A DNA stretch of 64,000 nucleotides, taken from positions 1-64,000 of the forward strand of contig NZ_JOPG01000026.1 in the NCBI RefSeq assembly GCF_002153605.1, read 5' to 3'. Under the pieces are notes generated by a model. It worked only from the letters and a program-made list of their open reading frames with translations. It was not told the DNA's origin and ran no database searches. The position numbers and the translations under genes are program-made. This DNA is from Acetobacter malorum (GTDB taxonomy: Bacteria > Pseudomonadota > Alphaproteobacteria > Acetobacterales > Acetobacteraceae). Shown here piece after piece: positions 9,441 through 18,225 of this stretch (positions are counted from its first letter, which is position 1; each line of letters begins with the position of its first letter).

Positions 9441-10832
9441 ATGGCTTACGCGACAACGAACCCTTATACAGAGGAAGTGGTTGCCACTTTTCCTGAAGCA
9501 ACAGATCAGGAAGTTCAGACTGCCCTTTCTGAAGCCCACGCTGCCTTTGAAAAATGGCGTGACACATCTTTTGCTGAACGTGCACGTATTATAAACGCCG
9601 CCGCCGCCATTCTGCGGCGTGATGTTGATAAATATGCCGCCCTCGGCACGCTTGAAATGGGCAAGACGTTTGCTGAATCCAAAGCAGAAGTCATCCTTTC
9701 AGCCGAAATTTTTGAATATTACGCAAAATATTCCGAAGAACTTCTGAAGCCGGAAGCTCTGCCCGTAGCCGATCCGGCAACCGGCAAAGCCGTGCTTGTG
9801 CATGAGCCGCTCGGCATTGTGTTCGCCATTGAGCCGTGGAACTTCCCGTTCTATCAGGTCGTCCGCATCATCGCGCCGCAGCTTTCAGCCGGTAACGCAG
9901 TCATCCTCAAGCATGCGTCCAACCTGCCGCAGTGCGCTGCCGCGTGTGAAGCGCTGATGCTTGAAGCCGGGCTGCCCAAAGGGCTGTTCCGCAACCTCTA
10001 CACGGCCCGTTCTCACACGGCCATGATCCTGGAAGATCCCCGCGTTTGCGGTGTGGCGCTGACAGGGTCTGAAGGTGCTGGCTCCATCATTGCTGGCGTT
10101 GCCGGTAAAGCCCTGAAAAAATCCATGATGGAACTCGGTGGCGCAGACGCCTTCGTCGTTCTGGATGACGCAGACGTTGAAAAAGCTGCTAAATGGGCTG
10201 TCATGGGTCGCCACTGGAACGCTGGCCAGGTCTGTGTGTCCGCCAAGCGCCTGATTGTGGCTGATGCGATTTATGACCGCTTCCTGGACCTCTACAAAAA
10301 AGGCGTTGCCGAGCTGAAAGCTGGTGACCCGATGGACGCGTCCACCACGCTGGCTCCGCTCTGCTCCCGCGCTGCGGTTGAAGACCTGCACCGTCAGGTT
10401 GAAGAAGCCATCAAGCATGGTGCCAAGGTTGAAGCCATTGGTCCGGAAGTGCCGGAAAAAGGCACCTTCTTCCGTCCGCTGCTTATGACCGGTCTGGACG
10501 GTGAGAATGAAGCCCGCCACTGGGAATTCTTCGGCCCCGTGACGCAGCTTTACCACGCCAAGGATGAGGCAGACGCCATCCGCATCGCCAATGACTCCCC
10601 GTATGGCCTCGGCGGCTCTGTCTTCACCAAAGATGAAGCCCGTGGCGCCCGCGTTGCAGCCAAGATCCGCACCGGCATGGTCAACATCAACCACCCGCTG
10701 ATCCCCAAGGCAGATCTGCCCTTTGGCGGGATCAAACGCTCCGGTTTCGGGCGCGAGCTGGTTGGCCTTGGCATCAAGGAATTCGTCAACCACAAGCTGA
10801 TTAACATCGTCGACATCGACGCTCCGGCCTGA
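9441..10832 (+). CDS. gabD: NAD(P)-dependent succinate-semialdehyde dehydrogenase
   Basis: The 463-residue aldehyde dehydrogenase most resembles the short GabD/Sad-type group that oxidises succinate semialdehyde to succinate. The nucleophile is Cys265 (NAGQVC) and the general base Glu231 (MELGG). The substrate-tunnel segment EPWNFPFYQ and the cofactor-binding region GNAVILKHASN are present. The start is the ATG at 9441, with GAGG 5 nt upstream; upstream in-frame codons lie in the leader. In acetic acid bacteria this enzyme commonly completes a 2-oxoglutarate to succinate bypass, but no decarboxylase partner is in the window, so the pathway is inferred. It ends in a clear intrinsic terminator. 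Confidence 0.8.
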   Translation: MAYATTNPYTEEVVATFPEATDQEVQTALSEAHAAFEKWRDTSFAERARIINAAAAILRRDVDKYAALGTLEMGKTFAESKAEVILSAEIFEYYAKYSEELLKPEALPVADPATGKAVLVHEPLGIVFAIEPWNFPFYQVVRIIAPQLSAGNAVILKHASNLPQCAAACEALMLEAGLPKGLFRNLYTARSHTAMILEDPRVCGVALTGSEGAGSIIAGVAGKALKKSMMELGGADAFVVLDDADVEKAAKWAVMGRHWNAGQVCVSAKRLIVADAIYDRFLDLYKKGVAELKAGDPMDASTTLAPLCSRAAVEDLHRQVEEAIKHGAKVEAIGPEVPEKGTFFRPLLMTGLDGENEARHWEFFGPVTQLYHAKDEADAIRIANDSPYGLGGSVFTKDEARGARVAAKIRTGMVNINHPLIPKADLPFGGIKRSGFGRELVGLGIKEFVNHKLINIVDIDAPA

Positions 10833-10843
10833 TCACGCTTACC

Positions 10844-10871
10844 GGCAGGTCCCTTTACGGGGCCTGCCTTT
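10844..10871 (+). terminator. Intrinsic terminator after the semialdehyde dehydrogenase gene
   Basis: A 10-bp stem (10844-10853 with 10859-10868, one G-U pair) with a TTTAC loop, followed by TTTCT. It lies 12 nt past the stop codon. Confidence 0.75.
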
Positions 10872-10911
10872 CTACACAGTCGCTCTCCATAAAAATTAAA
10901 CAGTCTTTTTA

Positions 10912-10956
10912 TTCATGAGACCTCGCGTTTCATGAACCGATCCTTTGCGCGCAAAG
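10912..10956. promoter_or_regulatory. Paired palindromic sites upstream of ndh
   Basis: TTCATGA occurs at 10912-10918 and again at 10929-10935, 17 bp apart; because TCATGA is self-complementary, it also forms an inverted repeat with TCATGAA. Seven bases on lies the perfect 14-bp palindrome CTTTGCGCGCAAAG (10943-10956). All are 57-101 nt before the ndh start. They are candidate operators; the binding protein is unknown. Confidence 0.4.
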
Positions 10957-11012
10957 CCTTTTCCCAAAAACCATCCTTCGGCTGACTTTCTCAAAAGAGG
11001 CACGTAAAACTC

Positions 11013-12305
11013 ATGGCACCCAGGTCTGAAATTCTGATTGTTGGTGGCGGCGTGGCGGGGCTGGCTCTTGCAACACGTTTAGGAAAAACGCTTGGCAGGC
11101 AAGGTAAAGCACGCATTACGCTGATTGATAAAAGCTTCTCGCACGTCTGGAAACCCATGCTGCACTGCTTTGCAGCCGGCACGGTGCTGAATGAAAATGA
11201 TCGGATCAGCTTTATCTCTCAGGCCAGTCAGCATCATTTTGAATTCTGGCCCGGTGAGGTCATTTCGGTTGATCGCGCCAAACGCGAGGTTGTTTTAAGC
11301 CCTTTCCATGCGTCTGACGGCACTAAAGTGCTGGAAAGCCGCACCATGACGTATGATGCCATTGTTCTGGCTGTCGGCAGTTGCGCCAATGATTTTGGTA
11401 CCCCCGGCGTAACAGAGCATTGCCTGTTTATTGATAATCTTGTTGAAGCCAATGCTTTCAATGAGAAGTTCAGAATGGAAATTCTCAAGTCCTTTGCCAA
11501 TAGTTCCAAGCTGGATATTGCCATTGTAGGCGGCGGGGCCACCGGCACACAGCTTGCTGCGGAACTCCACAAGTCTCTGGAAATTGTGGACCCGGTCAGC
11601 CTGCATGCCTTTGGCAAAGCCCCGCCAAAACTCAGCGTCACGCTGCTCCAGTCCGGCCCGCGCATCCTCCCCGCCTTTCCTGAATCCGTCTCAGCCGCAG
11701 CACAGCAGGAACTTGAACGGCTAGGCGTGAATGTCCGCACCTCGGCCCGCGTTGCCGCGGCAGATGCGACCGGCTTTACCCTCAAGGACGGCTCTCACGT
11801 TTCCGCCACTCTGCGGGTCTGGGCGGCAGGCGTCAAAGCCCCCGAAGTCACCAAGGCCTATGGCGGTCTTTCCCTCAGCCGTTCCGGACAGATTGTGGTG
11901 AACCCCAATCTGAGCTCTGTGGATGATGACAGGATTTTTGCCATGGGTGACTGCTCCTTTATTGCCGAGGAGCCTTTGCCTGCCACGGCCCAGGTGGCGC
12001 GGCAGCAGGCCTGCCATCTGGCCACACATCTGCCCGCCTGGCTGGAACAGGGGAAGCCCGTTCCCTCCTGTATCTTCCATAACAAAGGGGCTATTGTCGC
12101 TCTTGGCAATTACAATGGCTGGGCCGCTTTTCCGGGAGGCCGCGTCGTAGGAGGCGGTCTCCTGCACGGGCTTTCCGCCCGGATGGGCCACATCATGTTG
12201 TATCGCAGGCACCAGATGGAACTGTTCGGGGTCTTCCGCGGTATGGCTTCCATTTTTGCCGACTGGGTGGAAACCATCATCCGGCCGCCCGTGCGTCTGG
12301 ATTAA
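11013..12305 (+). CDS. ndh: Type II NADH:quinone oxidoreductase (NDH-2)
   Basis: The 430-residue single-subunit flavoenzyme should oxidise NADH and reduce quinone at the inner face of the membrane without pumping protons. It has an N-terminal FAD-binding motif (IVGGGVAGLALATRLG), a second dinucleotide motif for NADH (IVGGGATGTQLAAEL, about 170-184), the AVGS stretch, and the conserved FAMGDCSF FAD-contact segment near residue 310. A C-terminal amphipathic tail probably mediates membrane attachment. NDH-2 is a main NADH oxidase in acetic acid bacteria. It stands between the dehydrogenase and acetate permease genes, all on the same strand but with gaps over 140 nt, so it is probably separately transcribed. 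Confidence 0.87.
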   Translation: MAPRSEILIVGGGVAGLALATRLGKTLGRQGKARITLIDKSFSHVWKPMLHCFAAGTVLNENDRISFISQASQHHFEFWPGEVISVDRAKREVVLSPFHASDGTKVLESRTMTYDAIVLAVGSCANDFGTPGVTEHCLFIDNLVEANAFNEKFRMEILKSFANSSKLDIAIVGGGATGTQLAAELHKSLEIVDPVSLHAFGKAPPKLSVTLLQSGPRILPAFPESVSAAAQQELERLGVNVRTSARVAAADATGFTLKDGSHVSATLRVWAAGVKAPEVTKAYGGLSLSRSGQIVVNPNLSSVDDDRIFAMGDCSFIAEEPLPATAQVARQQACHLATHLPAWLEQGKPVPSCIFHNKGAIVALGNYNGWAAFPGGRVVGGGLLHGLSARMGHIMLYRRHQMELFGVFRGMASIFADWVETIIRPPVRLD

Positions 12306-12451
12306 GCACTCAGCCCCCAGACGAACCCGTATCCTGACAGGTTTGTGAGCAATCCAGAATGTGATCGGCACAAAATCGAATTTTAATATCTTTCACCATC
12401 ACGCGCCCATAGAATGAGGAATAACAATAATAAGAAACAGGAATAAATCCG

Positions 12452-12988
12452 GTGAATAACGAAAAACTCTACGCCAATCCCGGCCCGCTGGGTCTGATGG
12501 GATTTGGCATGACGACGGTTCTCCTCAACCTTCATAATGCCGGGCTGGTTTCCATGGGGTCAGCTATTCTGGCCATGGGCCTCATTTTTGGTGGTGCCGC
12601 GCAGATTTTTGCCGGGATACTGGAATTTTTCAACGGCAACACGTTTGGGCTGACGGCCTTTACCTCCTTTGGCGCGTTCTGGATTTCCTTTGTCCTGCTT
12701 ATTGTTCTGCCCCATTTTGGGGTGATCGCAGCGTCCTCCCCCGCCCTCATTGGTAGTTATCTGCTTATATGGGGCTTTTTTACTGCAATCCTCTTTATCG
12801 CCACACTCAGAGCATCGCGGGAATTGCAGGTTATTTTTGCCACACTGGTCATTCTCTTCCTGCTGCTTGCAGCCGGAGAATTTACGGGTCAGGCTATTTT
12901 CACCACCATTGCTGGCTTTGAAGGGCTTGTTTGCGGATTTTCCGCCATCTATCTGGCGGGCAAAGAACTGTTGCAGGTGCAAAAATAA
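12452..12988 (+). CDS. satP: GPR1/FUN34/YaaH (SatP) family acetate/succinate permease
   Basis: The 178-residue protein has six hydrophobic helices and the family motif NPGPLGL at residues about 9-15. Members form ring-shaped hexamers in the inner membrane that move acetate and succinate. The start is GTG 12452, preceded by AGGAA at about 10 nt. Acetate transport fits the lifestyle suggested by the rest of the window, and the gene stands next to ndh on the same strand. Direction of transport (uptake or extrusion) cannot be told from sequence. Confidence 0.88.
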   Translation: MNNEKLYANPGPLGLMGFGMTTVLLNLHNAGLVSMGSAILAMGLIFGGAAQIFAGILEFFNGNTFGLTAFTSFGAFWISFVLLIVLPHFGVIAASSPALIGSYLLIWGFFTAILFIATLRASRELQVIFATLVILFLLLAAGEFTGQAIFTTIAGFEGLVCGFSAIYLAGKELLQVQK

Positions 12989-13143
12989 CCCCGTTAGACA
13001 CGGTATTGAGCGCCTTCTTCGCCTGCTCTCATTTCCAGAATGGCCACAACGTAAAACGAGTATATCCATAAGAATATAATCAATGACATAGTTGACCTGA
13101 TCCAGCGAAAGCGCCTCGCCTTCGCCCCATCAGGAGCCTTGAC

Positions 13144-14193
13144 GTGACGACATCCGCCAGCACCAGTAAGACTCACGCCAGACTACCCCGTGATCTGAGT
13201 TTTGATGAAGATGACTGGCTTATTCTGGCGTCTTACTGGTATCCGGTCGCTCTTGTGCGCGAGCTTGAAGAGAAACCGCTGGGTGTAACACTACTTGACG
13301 CCCCGCTTGTCCTGTATCGGGCCGGGGATGAGATTGTTATTGCGGATGATCTTTGTCCCCATCGCGGCGTGCCTCTCAGCATGGGTAAAGGGAACGGGCA
13401 GACCGTCGCCTGTGCCTATCACGGCTTCCAGTTTGGTGCGCAGGGGCGGTGTGTGAAGGTGCCTGCGCAACCAGACAATGCCATCCCGAAACGCCTGACA
13501 CTGCACACTTATCCCGCAGTCGAACGGTACGGCGTGATCTGGACCTGCCTGCGGCCGCGGGGAGACCTCAGCCTTCCCACCATGCCCCATTGGGACGACG
13601 CAGGATTTCAGCAAATTACCTGTCCGTGGATAGATATTGGCGGCTTTGCAGGACGACAGGTAGAGGGGTTTATTGACGTCGCCCATTTTGCCTTTGTGCA
13701 TACAGAAACATTTGCAGACCCGGACAACGCGGTTGTGCCTTCTTACATGCCCAAAATCACCCCTTATGGCTTTGAGGCCGAATATCGTAGCGATGTGAGC
13801 AACTATCCGGTGGGGCATAAGGACCATAAAGGGAGCGGGTTTGAATGGCTGCGCCACTTCCGGGTGCATGTGCCTTTTACGGCAACGCTGGAAATTCATT
13901 TCCCAGAGGAGAAACGGCTGGTAATTATGAACGCCGCCTCGCCTGTTTCTGCCCGCAAAACTCGCATGTTCGCCCCTATCTGCCGTAACTTTGATACAAC
14001 ACTCCCTGTGCAGGATGTTTACGATTTTAACCGTAAGGTTTTTGAAGAAGACCGCGCACTGGTCGAAGCACAGAAACCGGAAAACCTGCCGCTGGATACA
14101 TCGCTGGAAGTGCACGTCATGGCAGACCGTAGCTCCATCGCCTACCGCCGGGCGTTACGCAACATTGGCCTGAGCCAGTTCTTTACATCCTGA
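13144..14193 (+). CDS. Rieske-type aromatic ring hydroxylase / O-demethylase oxygenase subunit
   Basis: The 349-residue protein has a Rieske [2Fe-2S] domain at about 28-135, with CPHRG and CAYHGF giving the two Cys and two His ligands. A catalytic domain follows with a mononuclear iron motif EGFIDVAHFAFVH (Asp, His, His). Length and the DWLILASYWYPVAL start match VanA/PobA-like and choline/carnitine-type oxygenases. The GTG start at 13144 has AGGAG 7 nt upstream. No reductase gene is adjacent, so electrons must come from elsewhere. The substrate is not assignable. Confidence 0.82.
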   Translation: MTTSASTSKTHARLPRDLSFDEDDWLILASYWYPVALVRELEEKPLGVTLLDAPLVLYRAGDEIVIADDLCPHRGVPLSMGKGNGQTVACAYHGFQFGAQGRCVKVPAQPDNAIPKRLTLHTYPAVERYGVIWTCLRPRGDLSLPTMPHWDDAGFQQITCPWIDIGGFAGRQVEGFIDVAHFAFVHTETFADPDNAVVPSYMPKITPYGFEAEYRSDVSNYPVGHKDHKGSGFEWLRHFRVHVPFTATLEIHFPEEKRLVIMNAASPVSARKTRMFAPICRNFDTTLPVQDVYDFNRKVFEEDRALVEAQKPENLPLDTSLEVHVMADRSSIAYRRALRNIGLSQFFTS

Positions 14194-14220
14194 ACATTCT
14201 TATAAAGGCCTGCTCACCTT

Positions 14221-14242
14221 CACCCCTTCCCCAGAAGGGGTG
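14221..14242 (+). terminator. Hairpin after the Rieske oxygenase gene
   Basis: CACCCCTTC (14221-14229) pairs perfectly with GAAGGGGTG (14234-14242) around a 4-nt loop, 28 nt past the stop. The T-run that follows is poor, so termination efficiency is uncertain. Confidence 0.5.
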
Positions 14243-14403
14243 TGTATAACTGGCCGCGCATTTTTCCTTACATGCAAGTAATGTTAACGTTTTTTGAAAT
14301 TTCACACTCACCTTTTTATCGCTTATTTTCTCAAAGAACCTTCATCCCCCTGTAAAGATGCCTGAATTTTTATAGAAATCGTCCTTTATTCCGTTCTTCA
14401 TCA

Positions 14404-14426
14404 GAGAGGAGACCTTATGCTATAAG
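14404..14426 (+). promoter_or_regulatory. Extended -10 element and two-codon minigene ahead of the phosphoesterase
   Basis: TGC-TATAAG (14418-14426) reads as an extended -10 box. The same bases also read as a strong Shine-Dalgarno (GAGAGGAGA, from 14404) followed by ATG CTA TAA (14417-14425), a start codon, one codon and a stop. The first reading, a promoter with a start site near 14433, is the more usual one. Confidence 0.35.
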
Positions 14427-14459
14427 CGCCGCGTTGAAGCCTATTTTGCAGGGATGTCC

Positions 14460-16109
14460 ATGTTCAAAACTTTTTGCAGCATTTTGTGCCTGAGCACATC
14501 ACTGCTGACACTCGCCTCTTCCGCATGGGCAGCCGAGCCTGACACGACGACCAAAACGCCAATCAAACATCTGGTCGTAATCTATCAGGAAAACGTCGCG
14601 TTCGATCATTACTTCGGCACTTATCCCGTGGCGGCCAATCCGGCAGGAGAACCCGCTTTCACGGCCTCTCCCCAAACGCCGCACGCCAATACCCTGCTCA
14701 GTGCGCATTTGCTGGAAACAAACCCGAATACAAACCCGGAGAACGGAAAAAATGCGGCGCTTCCGTTTCGGCTAGACCGCACACAGGCCAGCACCGCAGA
14801 CCAGAACCATCTCTATACAGCTGAACAGATGGCCTATCATGACGGCCATGCCGACCTGTTCCCCCGCTATACTGGCCGCGGCACGTCAGGCGGCACGGGA
14901 GCATTTGCCACCCGAGGGCAGGTCATGGGCTATTTTGACGGCAATACCGTCACCGCGCTGTGGAATTATGCCCAGCGTTTTGCCATGAGCGATGCGGCCT
15001 ATACGGACACCTACGGCCCCTCCACTCCCGGCGCTCTGGAGGCCGTATCTGGCCAGACTAATGGCATGAAAATTATTGCCACCACCCAAAAGCCCTCCAC
15101 CAAAGACGCTGTCTCTCCGTATATCGCGGATGGTCAGGGCGGCTGGACCATGATCAATGATATTGATCCGGCCGGGGATGTCTGCTCCGTCAAAGGCAAT
15201 CAGGTGATGATGACCGGTAAAAATATCGGTGATCTGCTGACAGCCGGGAATGTCTCCTGGGGCGGTTTTATGGGCGGCTTCAACCTTCAGACCAAGAATA
15301 GTGACGGCACAACAGGCTGCCAGCGCGCGACGTACTCCCCCGTCGTGCATGAAATGATTACAGACTACATTTCACACCACAACTGGTTCCAGTATTACGC
15401 CAGCACGGCAAACCCCACACACGCACGCCCCAGCTCACTCGCCGCCATTGGCCATACCCTGAGTGCAGATGGTAAAACACCCGACCCTGCCAACCATGAA
15501 TATGATCTGGAAGACTTCAAAGCTGTTGTCGCGGCCCATCGTCTTCCGGCTGTCTCTTTCATCAAACTGCCGGCGTTTCAGGATGGTCATGCAGGCTATT
15601 CTGACCCGCTGGATGAACAGCAAGGCATCGTACCGCTGGTCAACATGCTGCAACAGCAGCCGGAATGGCGCGATACCGCCATCCTTATTGCCTATGATGA
15701 CTCAGACGGCTGGTATGACCATGCCTTTATCAAACCTCAGCACGGCTCGTTTGATGCAGAAGCTGACCAGCTCAATGGTCCGGGACGCTGTGGGACCGGG
15801 ACGCCTTTTGCCGGCGTTGAAGGAAAGCCTGTCAATGGACGTTGCGGGCCGGGCACGCGCATCCCGTTTATCCTCATCTCGCCGTGGGCCCGCAGCAATG
15901 CAGTCAGCCACGTCCAGATCACCCAAAGTTCCATTCCTCGCTTTATCGAGGACAACTGGCTGAACGGTCAGCGCCTTGGTGGCGGCTCTTTTGATGCCGT
16001 AGCCCACGACCTCAACGACCTGTTCGACTTCAACGCGCCCCCGCGCCTTACCCCTCTCCTGCTTGATCCTGAAACAGGAACGCCGCTTCCTCAGTCAGCT
16101 TCCAAGTAA
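14460..16109 (+). CDS. Exported phosphoesterase (phospholipase C / acid phosphatase AcpA family)
   Basis: The product of about 549 residues starts with a Sec signal peptide ending at SSAWA-A. It is followed by the family core IKHLVVIYQENVAFDHYFGTYP, where Glu and Asn are metal and nucleophile-region residues, then TPGALEAVSGQTNG, the DYISHHNWFQYY segment, and a C-terminal YDDSDGWYDH metal site. Homologs are periplasmic or secreted phospholipases C and acid phosphatases. The ATG at 14460 is chosen because AGGG sits 6 nt upstream; the ATG at 14454 abuts it. It is a single-gene unit closed by a perfect terminator. The exact substrate is unknown. Confidence 0.82.
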   Translation: MFKTFCSILCLSTSLLTLASSAWAAEPDTTTKTPIKHLVVIYQENVAFDHYFGTYPVAANPAGEPAFTASPQTPHANTLLSAHLLETNPNTNPENGKNAALPFRLDRTQASTADQNHLYTAEQMAYHDGHADLFPRYTGRGTSGGTGAFATRGQVMGYFDGNTVTALWNYAQRFAMSDAAYTDTYGPSTPGALEAVSGQTNGMKIIATTQKPSTKDAVSPYIADGQGGWTMINDIDPAGDVCSVKGNQVMMTGKNIGDLLTAGNVSWGGFMGGFNLQTKNSDGTTGCQRATYSPVVHEMITDYISHHNWFQYYASTANPTHARPSSLAAIGHTLSADGKTPDPANHEYDLEDFKAVVAAHRLPAVSFIKLPAFQDGHAGYSDPLDEQQGIVPLVNMLQQQPEWRDTAILIAYDDSDGWYDHAFIKPQHGSFDAEADQLNGPGRCGTGTPFAGVEGKPVNGRCGPGTRIPFILISPWARSNAVSHVQITQSSIPRFIEDNWLNGQRLGGGSFDAVAHDLNDLFDFNAPPRLTPLLLDPETGTPLPQSASK

Positions 16110-16122
16110 AGTTTTTCTGCGT

Positions 16123-16162
16123 CTCATGCTGGATGCAACACAGCATCCAGCATGAGATTTTC
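16123..16162 (+). terminator. Strong intrinsic terminator after the phosphoesterase
   Basis: A perfect 14-bp stem (16123-16136 with 16143-16156) around a 6-nt loop, followed by ATTTTCC. It begins 13 nt beyond the stop codon. Confidence 0.85.
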
Positions 16163-16614
16163 CTATTAAAAACAGACAGCTATCACGACATAAAGCGCCC
16201 ATGCAGGAGAGTGCCTCTCTACACTTCTGCACGGGGAGCGACGCCGCGACTATATCACCAGATCGAAACGGGCAAAATCAGGTGTTTTGCGCGAACCTTT
16301 CAGGTGATGACGCACCCTCTCCCGAAAAATATGGACGGCTACAAAAATTTCTTTTGAAAACAATCCATTACTTACTGCGCGAACACCCCAGGCTTTTGGT
16401 AACCGATCATGGTTCGCGCAGCACCAACCCGCTGGCCAATGCCGCGTGCAGCAGCAGGAAGACACAGTAACCTCAGAGCACTAAGCGATAGCATAGGCTG
16501 GATACGACCACCGCCTACAACCCAACGCTTCCACTCCTCAGGTAAACTTAGCGCACACTCTCCCCAAGTCTGCCTAAGCACTCATTAAAAAACATTTTTA
16601 CAAACCGGCCGCTT
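16163..16614. other. Gene-poor region containing a repeated 9-mer
   Basis: No recognised gene lies between the phosphoesterase terminator and the FMN reductase. Open frames of 89 codons (+, 16201-16470) and 69 codons (-, 16372-16581) overlap one another and match no family I recognise. The stretch could be a decayed mobile-element remnant, but no transposase motif or flanking target duplication was seen. Confidence 0.4.
16288..16420. repeat. Three copies of the 9-mer TGCGCGAAC
   Basis: The word occurs directly at 16288-16296 and 16376-16384, and inverted (GTTCGCGCA) at 16412-16420. The last two form a perfect inverted repeat with a 27-nt interior. Three copies within 133 nt of non-coding DNA are unlikely by chance and suggest protein-binding sites or a small repeat element. 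Confidence 0.5.
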
Positions 16615-17202
16615 TCACACGTCTTCTGGCTTCCGTGGAGCAACCTGACGCGCCAAATCAGCAAGAGCGGCAATCTGGCGTGTCAGATAAGCTCGGGTTG
16701 GCTGGTCGGTCAGCGCCATCCGGTCCGTATCAAATTTGCTCATCGCCTGCCCGATCATCACTTCGGGCCTGTTCAGAACAAAGGCATCCAGAAAGACCAG
16801 ACTTTGCCGCAGATGATATTGCGCCCGCGCCCCGCCGATAGCCCCGGGAGAGACCGTCTGCAACGCCACAGGCTTGCGCGCCAAAGGGTGTGGCGTCACG
16901 CGGGATAGCCAGTCCAGCGCGTTTTTCAAAACACCCGGCATGGAATAATTATATTCCGGCGTCACAATAATCAGGCCATCCGCCGCACGGATCTGTTCTG
17001 CCATGTCCAGAACGGGAGCAGGAAACCCCTGCTCCTGCACATCCTGATCGTAATGCGGAAACTCCCCGACTGACTCCAGAGACGTAATGGTCACACCTTC
17101 CGGAGCCAGTTCAGGCAGTGTCCGAGCCACAATGCCGTTCAAGGACCCTTTACGCAGGCTCCCCAGAAGCGTGACGAAATGAAGTGGTACAGTCTGCGTC
17201 AT
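16615..17202 (-). CDS. NADPH-dependent FMN reductase (ChrR/azoreductase-like)
   Basis: The 195-residue flavodoxin-fold protein has an N-terminal GSLRKGSLNGIVARTL phosphate-binding loop and the family signature PEYNYSMPGVLKNALDW at about 80-96. These bind FMN and mark quinone, chromate or azo-dye reductases of the NADPH-dependent FMN reductase family. The ATG at 17202 has AGGGA upstream; the longer frame to 17280 would overlap the pirin gene. It follows the pirin gene by about 35 nt on the same strand, so the two are probably co-transcribed, a pairing consistent with quinone or oxidative stress response. Confidence 0.83.
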   Translation of the reverse strand: MTQTVPLHFVTLLGSLRKGSLNGIVARTLPELAPEGVTITSLESVGEFPHYDQDVQEQGFPAPVLDMAEQIRAADGLIIVTPEYNYSMPGVLKNALDWLSRVTPHPLARKPVALQTVSPGAIGGARAQYHLRQSLVFLDAFVLNRPEVMIGQAMSKFDTDRMALTDQPTRAYLTRQIAALADLARQVAPRKPEDV

Positions 17203-17236
17203 GAGTTTTTTCCCTTTTATGATTTTTCTTAATTTA

Positions 17237-18106
17237 TCAGGCGTGAATGCCGCCAAACCGCCCGGCATTGAAATCCTCAATCGCCTGCCGGATTTCCTCC
17301 TGCGTGTTCATAACGAAGGGTCCGTACCCTGCAATCGGCTCATTTAGCGGTTCCCCCGTCAACACCAGAAAGCTGGACTCTCTGGAGGCCTGCAACGTCA
17401 CCTCAGCGCCCGCATGCTCCAACAACGCAAACTGCGCTGCGCCGAGTTCCTGCGTTCCGTTCAGAATCAGATGCCCTTCCAGCAAAACAACGGCCGCGTT
17501 GTGCCCTTTAGGCAGGTTCAGCGTAACCTGCGCGCCTTCATGCAGCACACCGTCCCACACGTTCAGTGGGGAAAAGATGCGGGCCGGTCCGCGGGTTCCC
17601 TCATAGTCGCCAGCAATAATCCGCAGCGCCCCGGCCTTGCTGGCCAGAGGCACAGTCGGGATATCCCCCGCAAGGATGGTCTGATACGCCGCAGGCACAG
17701 CTTTATCCTTTGCGGGCAGGTTCACCCACAGCTGCACCATGTGGAAGCTGCCGCCAGTTTTGGCATAGGCCGGAGAATGGAATTCCTCATGCTGGACGCC
17801 ATTGCCTGCCGTCATCCACTGCACGTCCCCCGGCCCGATAATACCACCGCCACCAGAGGAATCCCGGTGTTCAACCTCCCCATCATAAACGATGGTCACG
17901 GTCTCGAACCCCTTGTGCGGATGCTCGCCTACGCCCCGCCGTGCGTCGGTGGGTTTGAATTCATGCGGCCCGGCATAATCAAGCAGCAGAAACGGGCTGA
18001 GATGCGTGCCAAACTGATTGTAGGAAAACAGCGAGCGGACAGGAAAACCATCCCCCACCCAGTGCCCCCGGTCATTCCCATAAGTGCCAAGAATTTTCTT
18101 TTGCAT
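17237..18106 (-). CDS. Pirin family bicupin protein
   Basis: The roughly 289-residue pirin has an N-terminal cupin with the metal ligands HPHKGFETVT and, further on, GNGVQHEEFHS, placing three His and one Glu. The C-terminal cupin carries the pirin_C segment (EPLNEPIAGYGPFVMNT). Bacterial pirins act as quercetinase-like dioxygenases or as redox-responsive regulators. The start at 18106 is preferred because AGG lies 9 nt upstream; ATGs at 18115 and 18112 are too close to it. It is divergent from a LysR gene that may control it, and precedes the FMN reductase gene. Confidence 0.87.
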   Translation of the reverse strand: MQKKILGTYGNDRGHWVGDGFPVRSLFSYNQFGTHLSPFLLLDYAGPHEFKPTDARRGVGEHPHKGFETVTIVYDGEVEHRDSSGGGGIIGPGDVQWMTAGNGVQHEEFHSPAYAKTGGSFHMVQLWVNLPAKDKAVPAAYQTILAGDIPTVPLASKAGALRIIAGDYEGTRGPARIFSPLNVWDGVLHEGAQVTLNLPKGHNAAVVLLEGHLILNGTQELGAAQFALLEHAGAEVTLQASRESSFLVLTGEPLNEPIAGYGPFVMNTQEEIRQAIEDFNAGRFGGIHA

Positions 18107-18192
18107 TGTCATCATCCTGTCTGATTGCGGGAGGCTTCAGCCTCTTTGCTTGATAAGAAATATGCGTTCCTCCTATTGTCTCAGGAAGAGCG

Positions 18193-18198
18193 TATAAT
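18193..18198 (+). promoter_or_regulatory. Consensus -10 box of the LysR gene
   Basis: A perfect TATAAT lies at 18193-18198 with no good -35. A start site near 18205 would coincide with the upstream ATG, supporting translation from the ATG at 18226. Confidence 0.45.
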
Positions 18199-18225
18199 CG
18201 AACAATGCGTTCCACAGGCAGGACG

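Noticed and set aside
14350-14368. Pho box upstream of the exported phosphoesterase
   Set aside because: CTGTAAA and CTGAATT are spaced by 12 rather than 11 bp and match the consensus poorly.
16372-16581. Small reverse-strand ORF (69 codons) as a transposase remnant
   Set aside because: No recognisable transposase motif, terminal repeats or target duplication; a competing 89-codon ORF overlaps on the other strand. Left unassigned.
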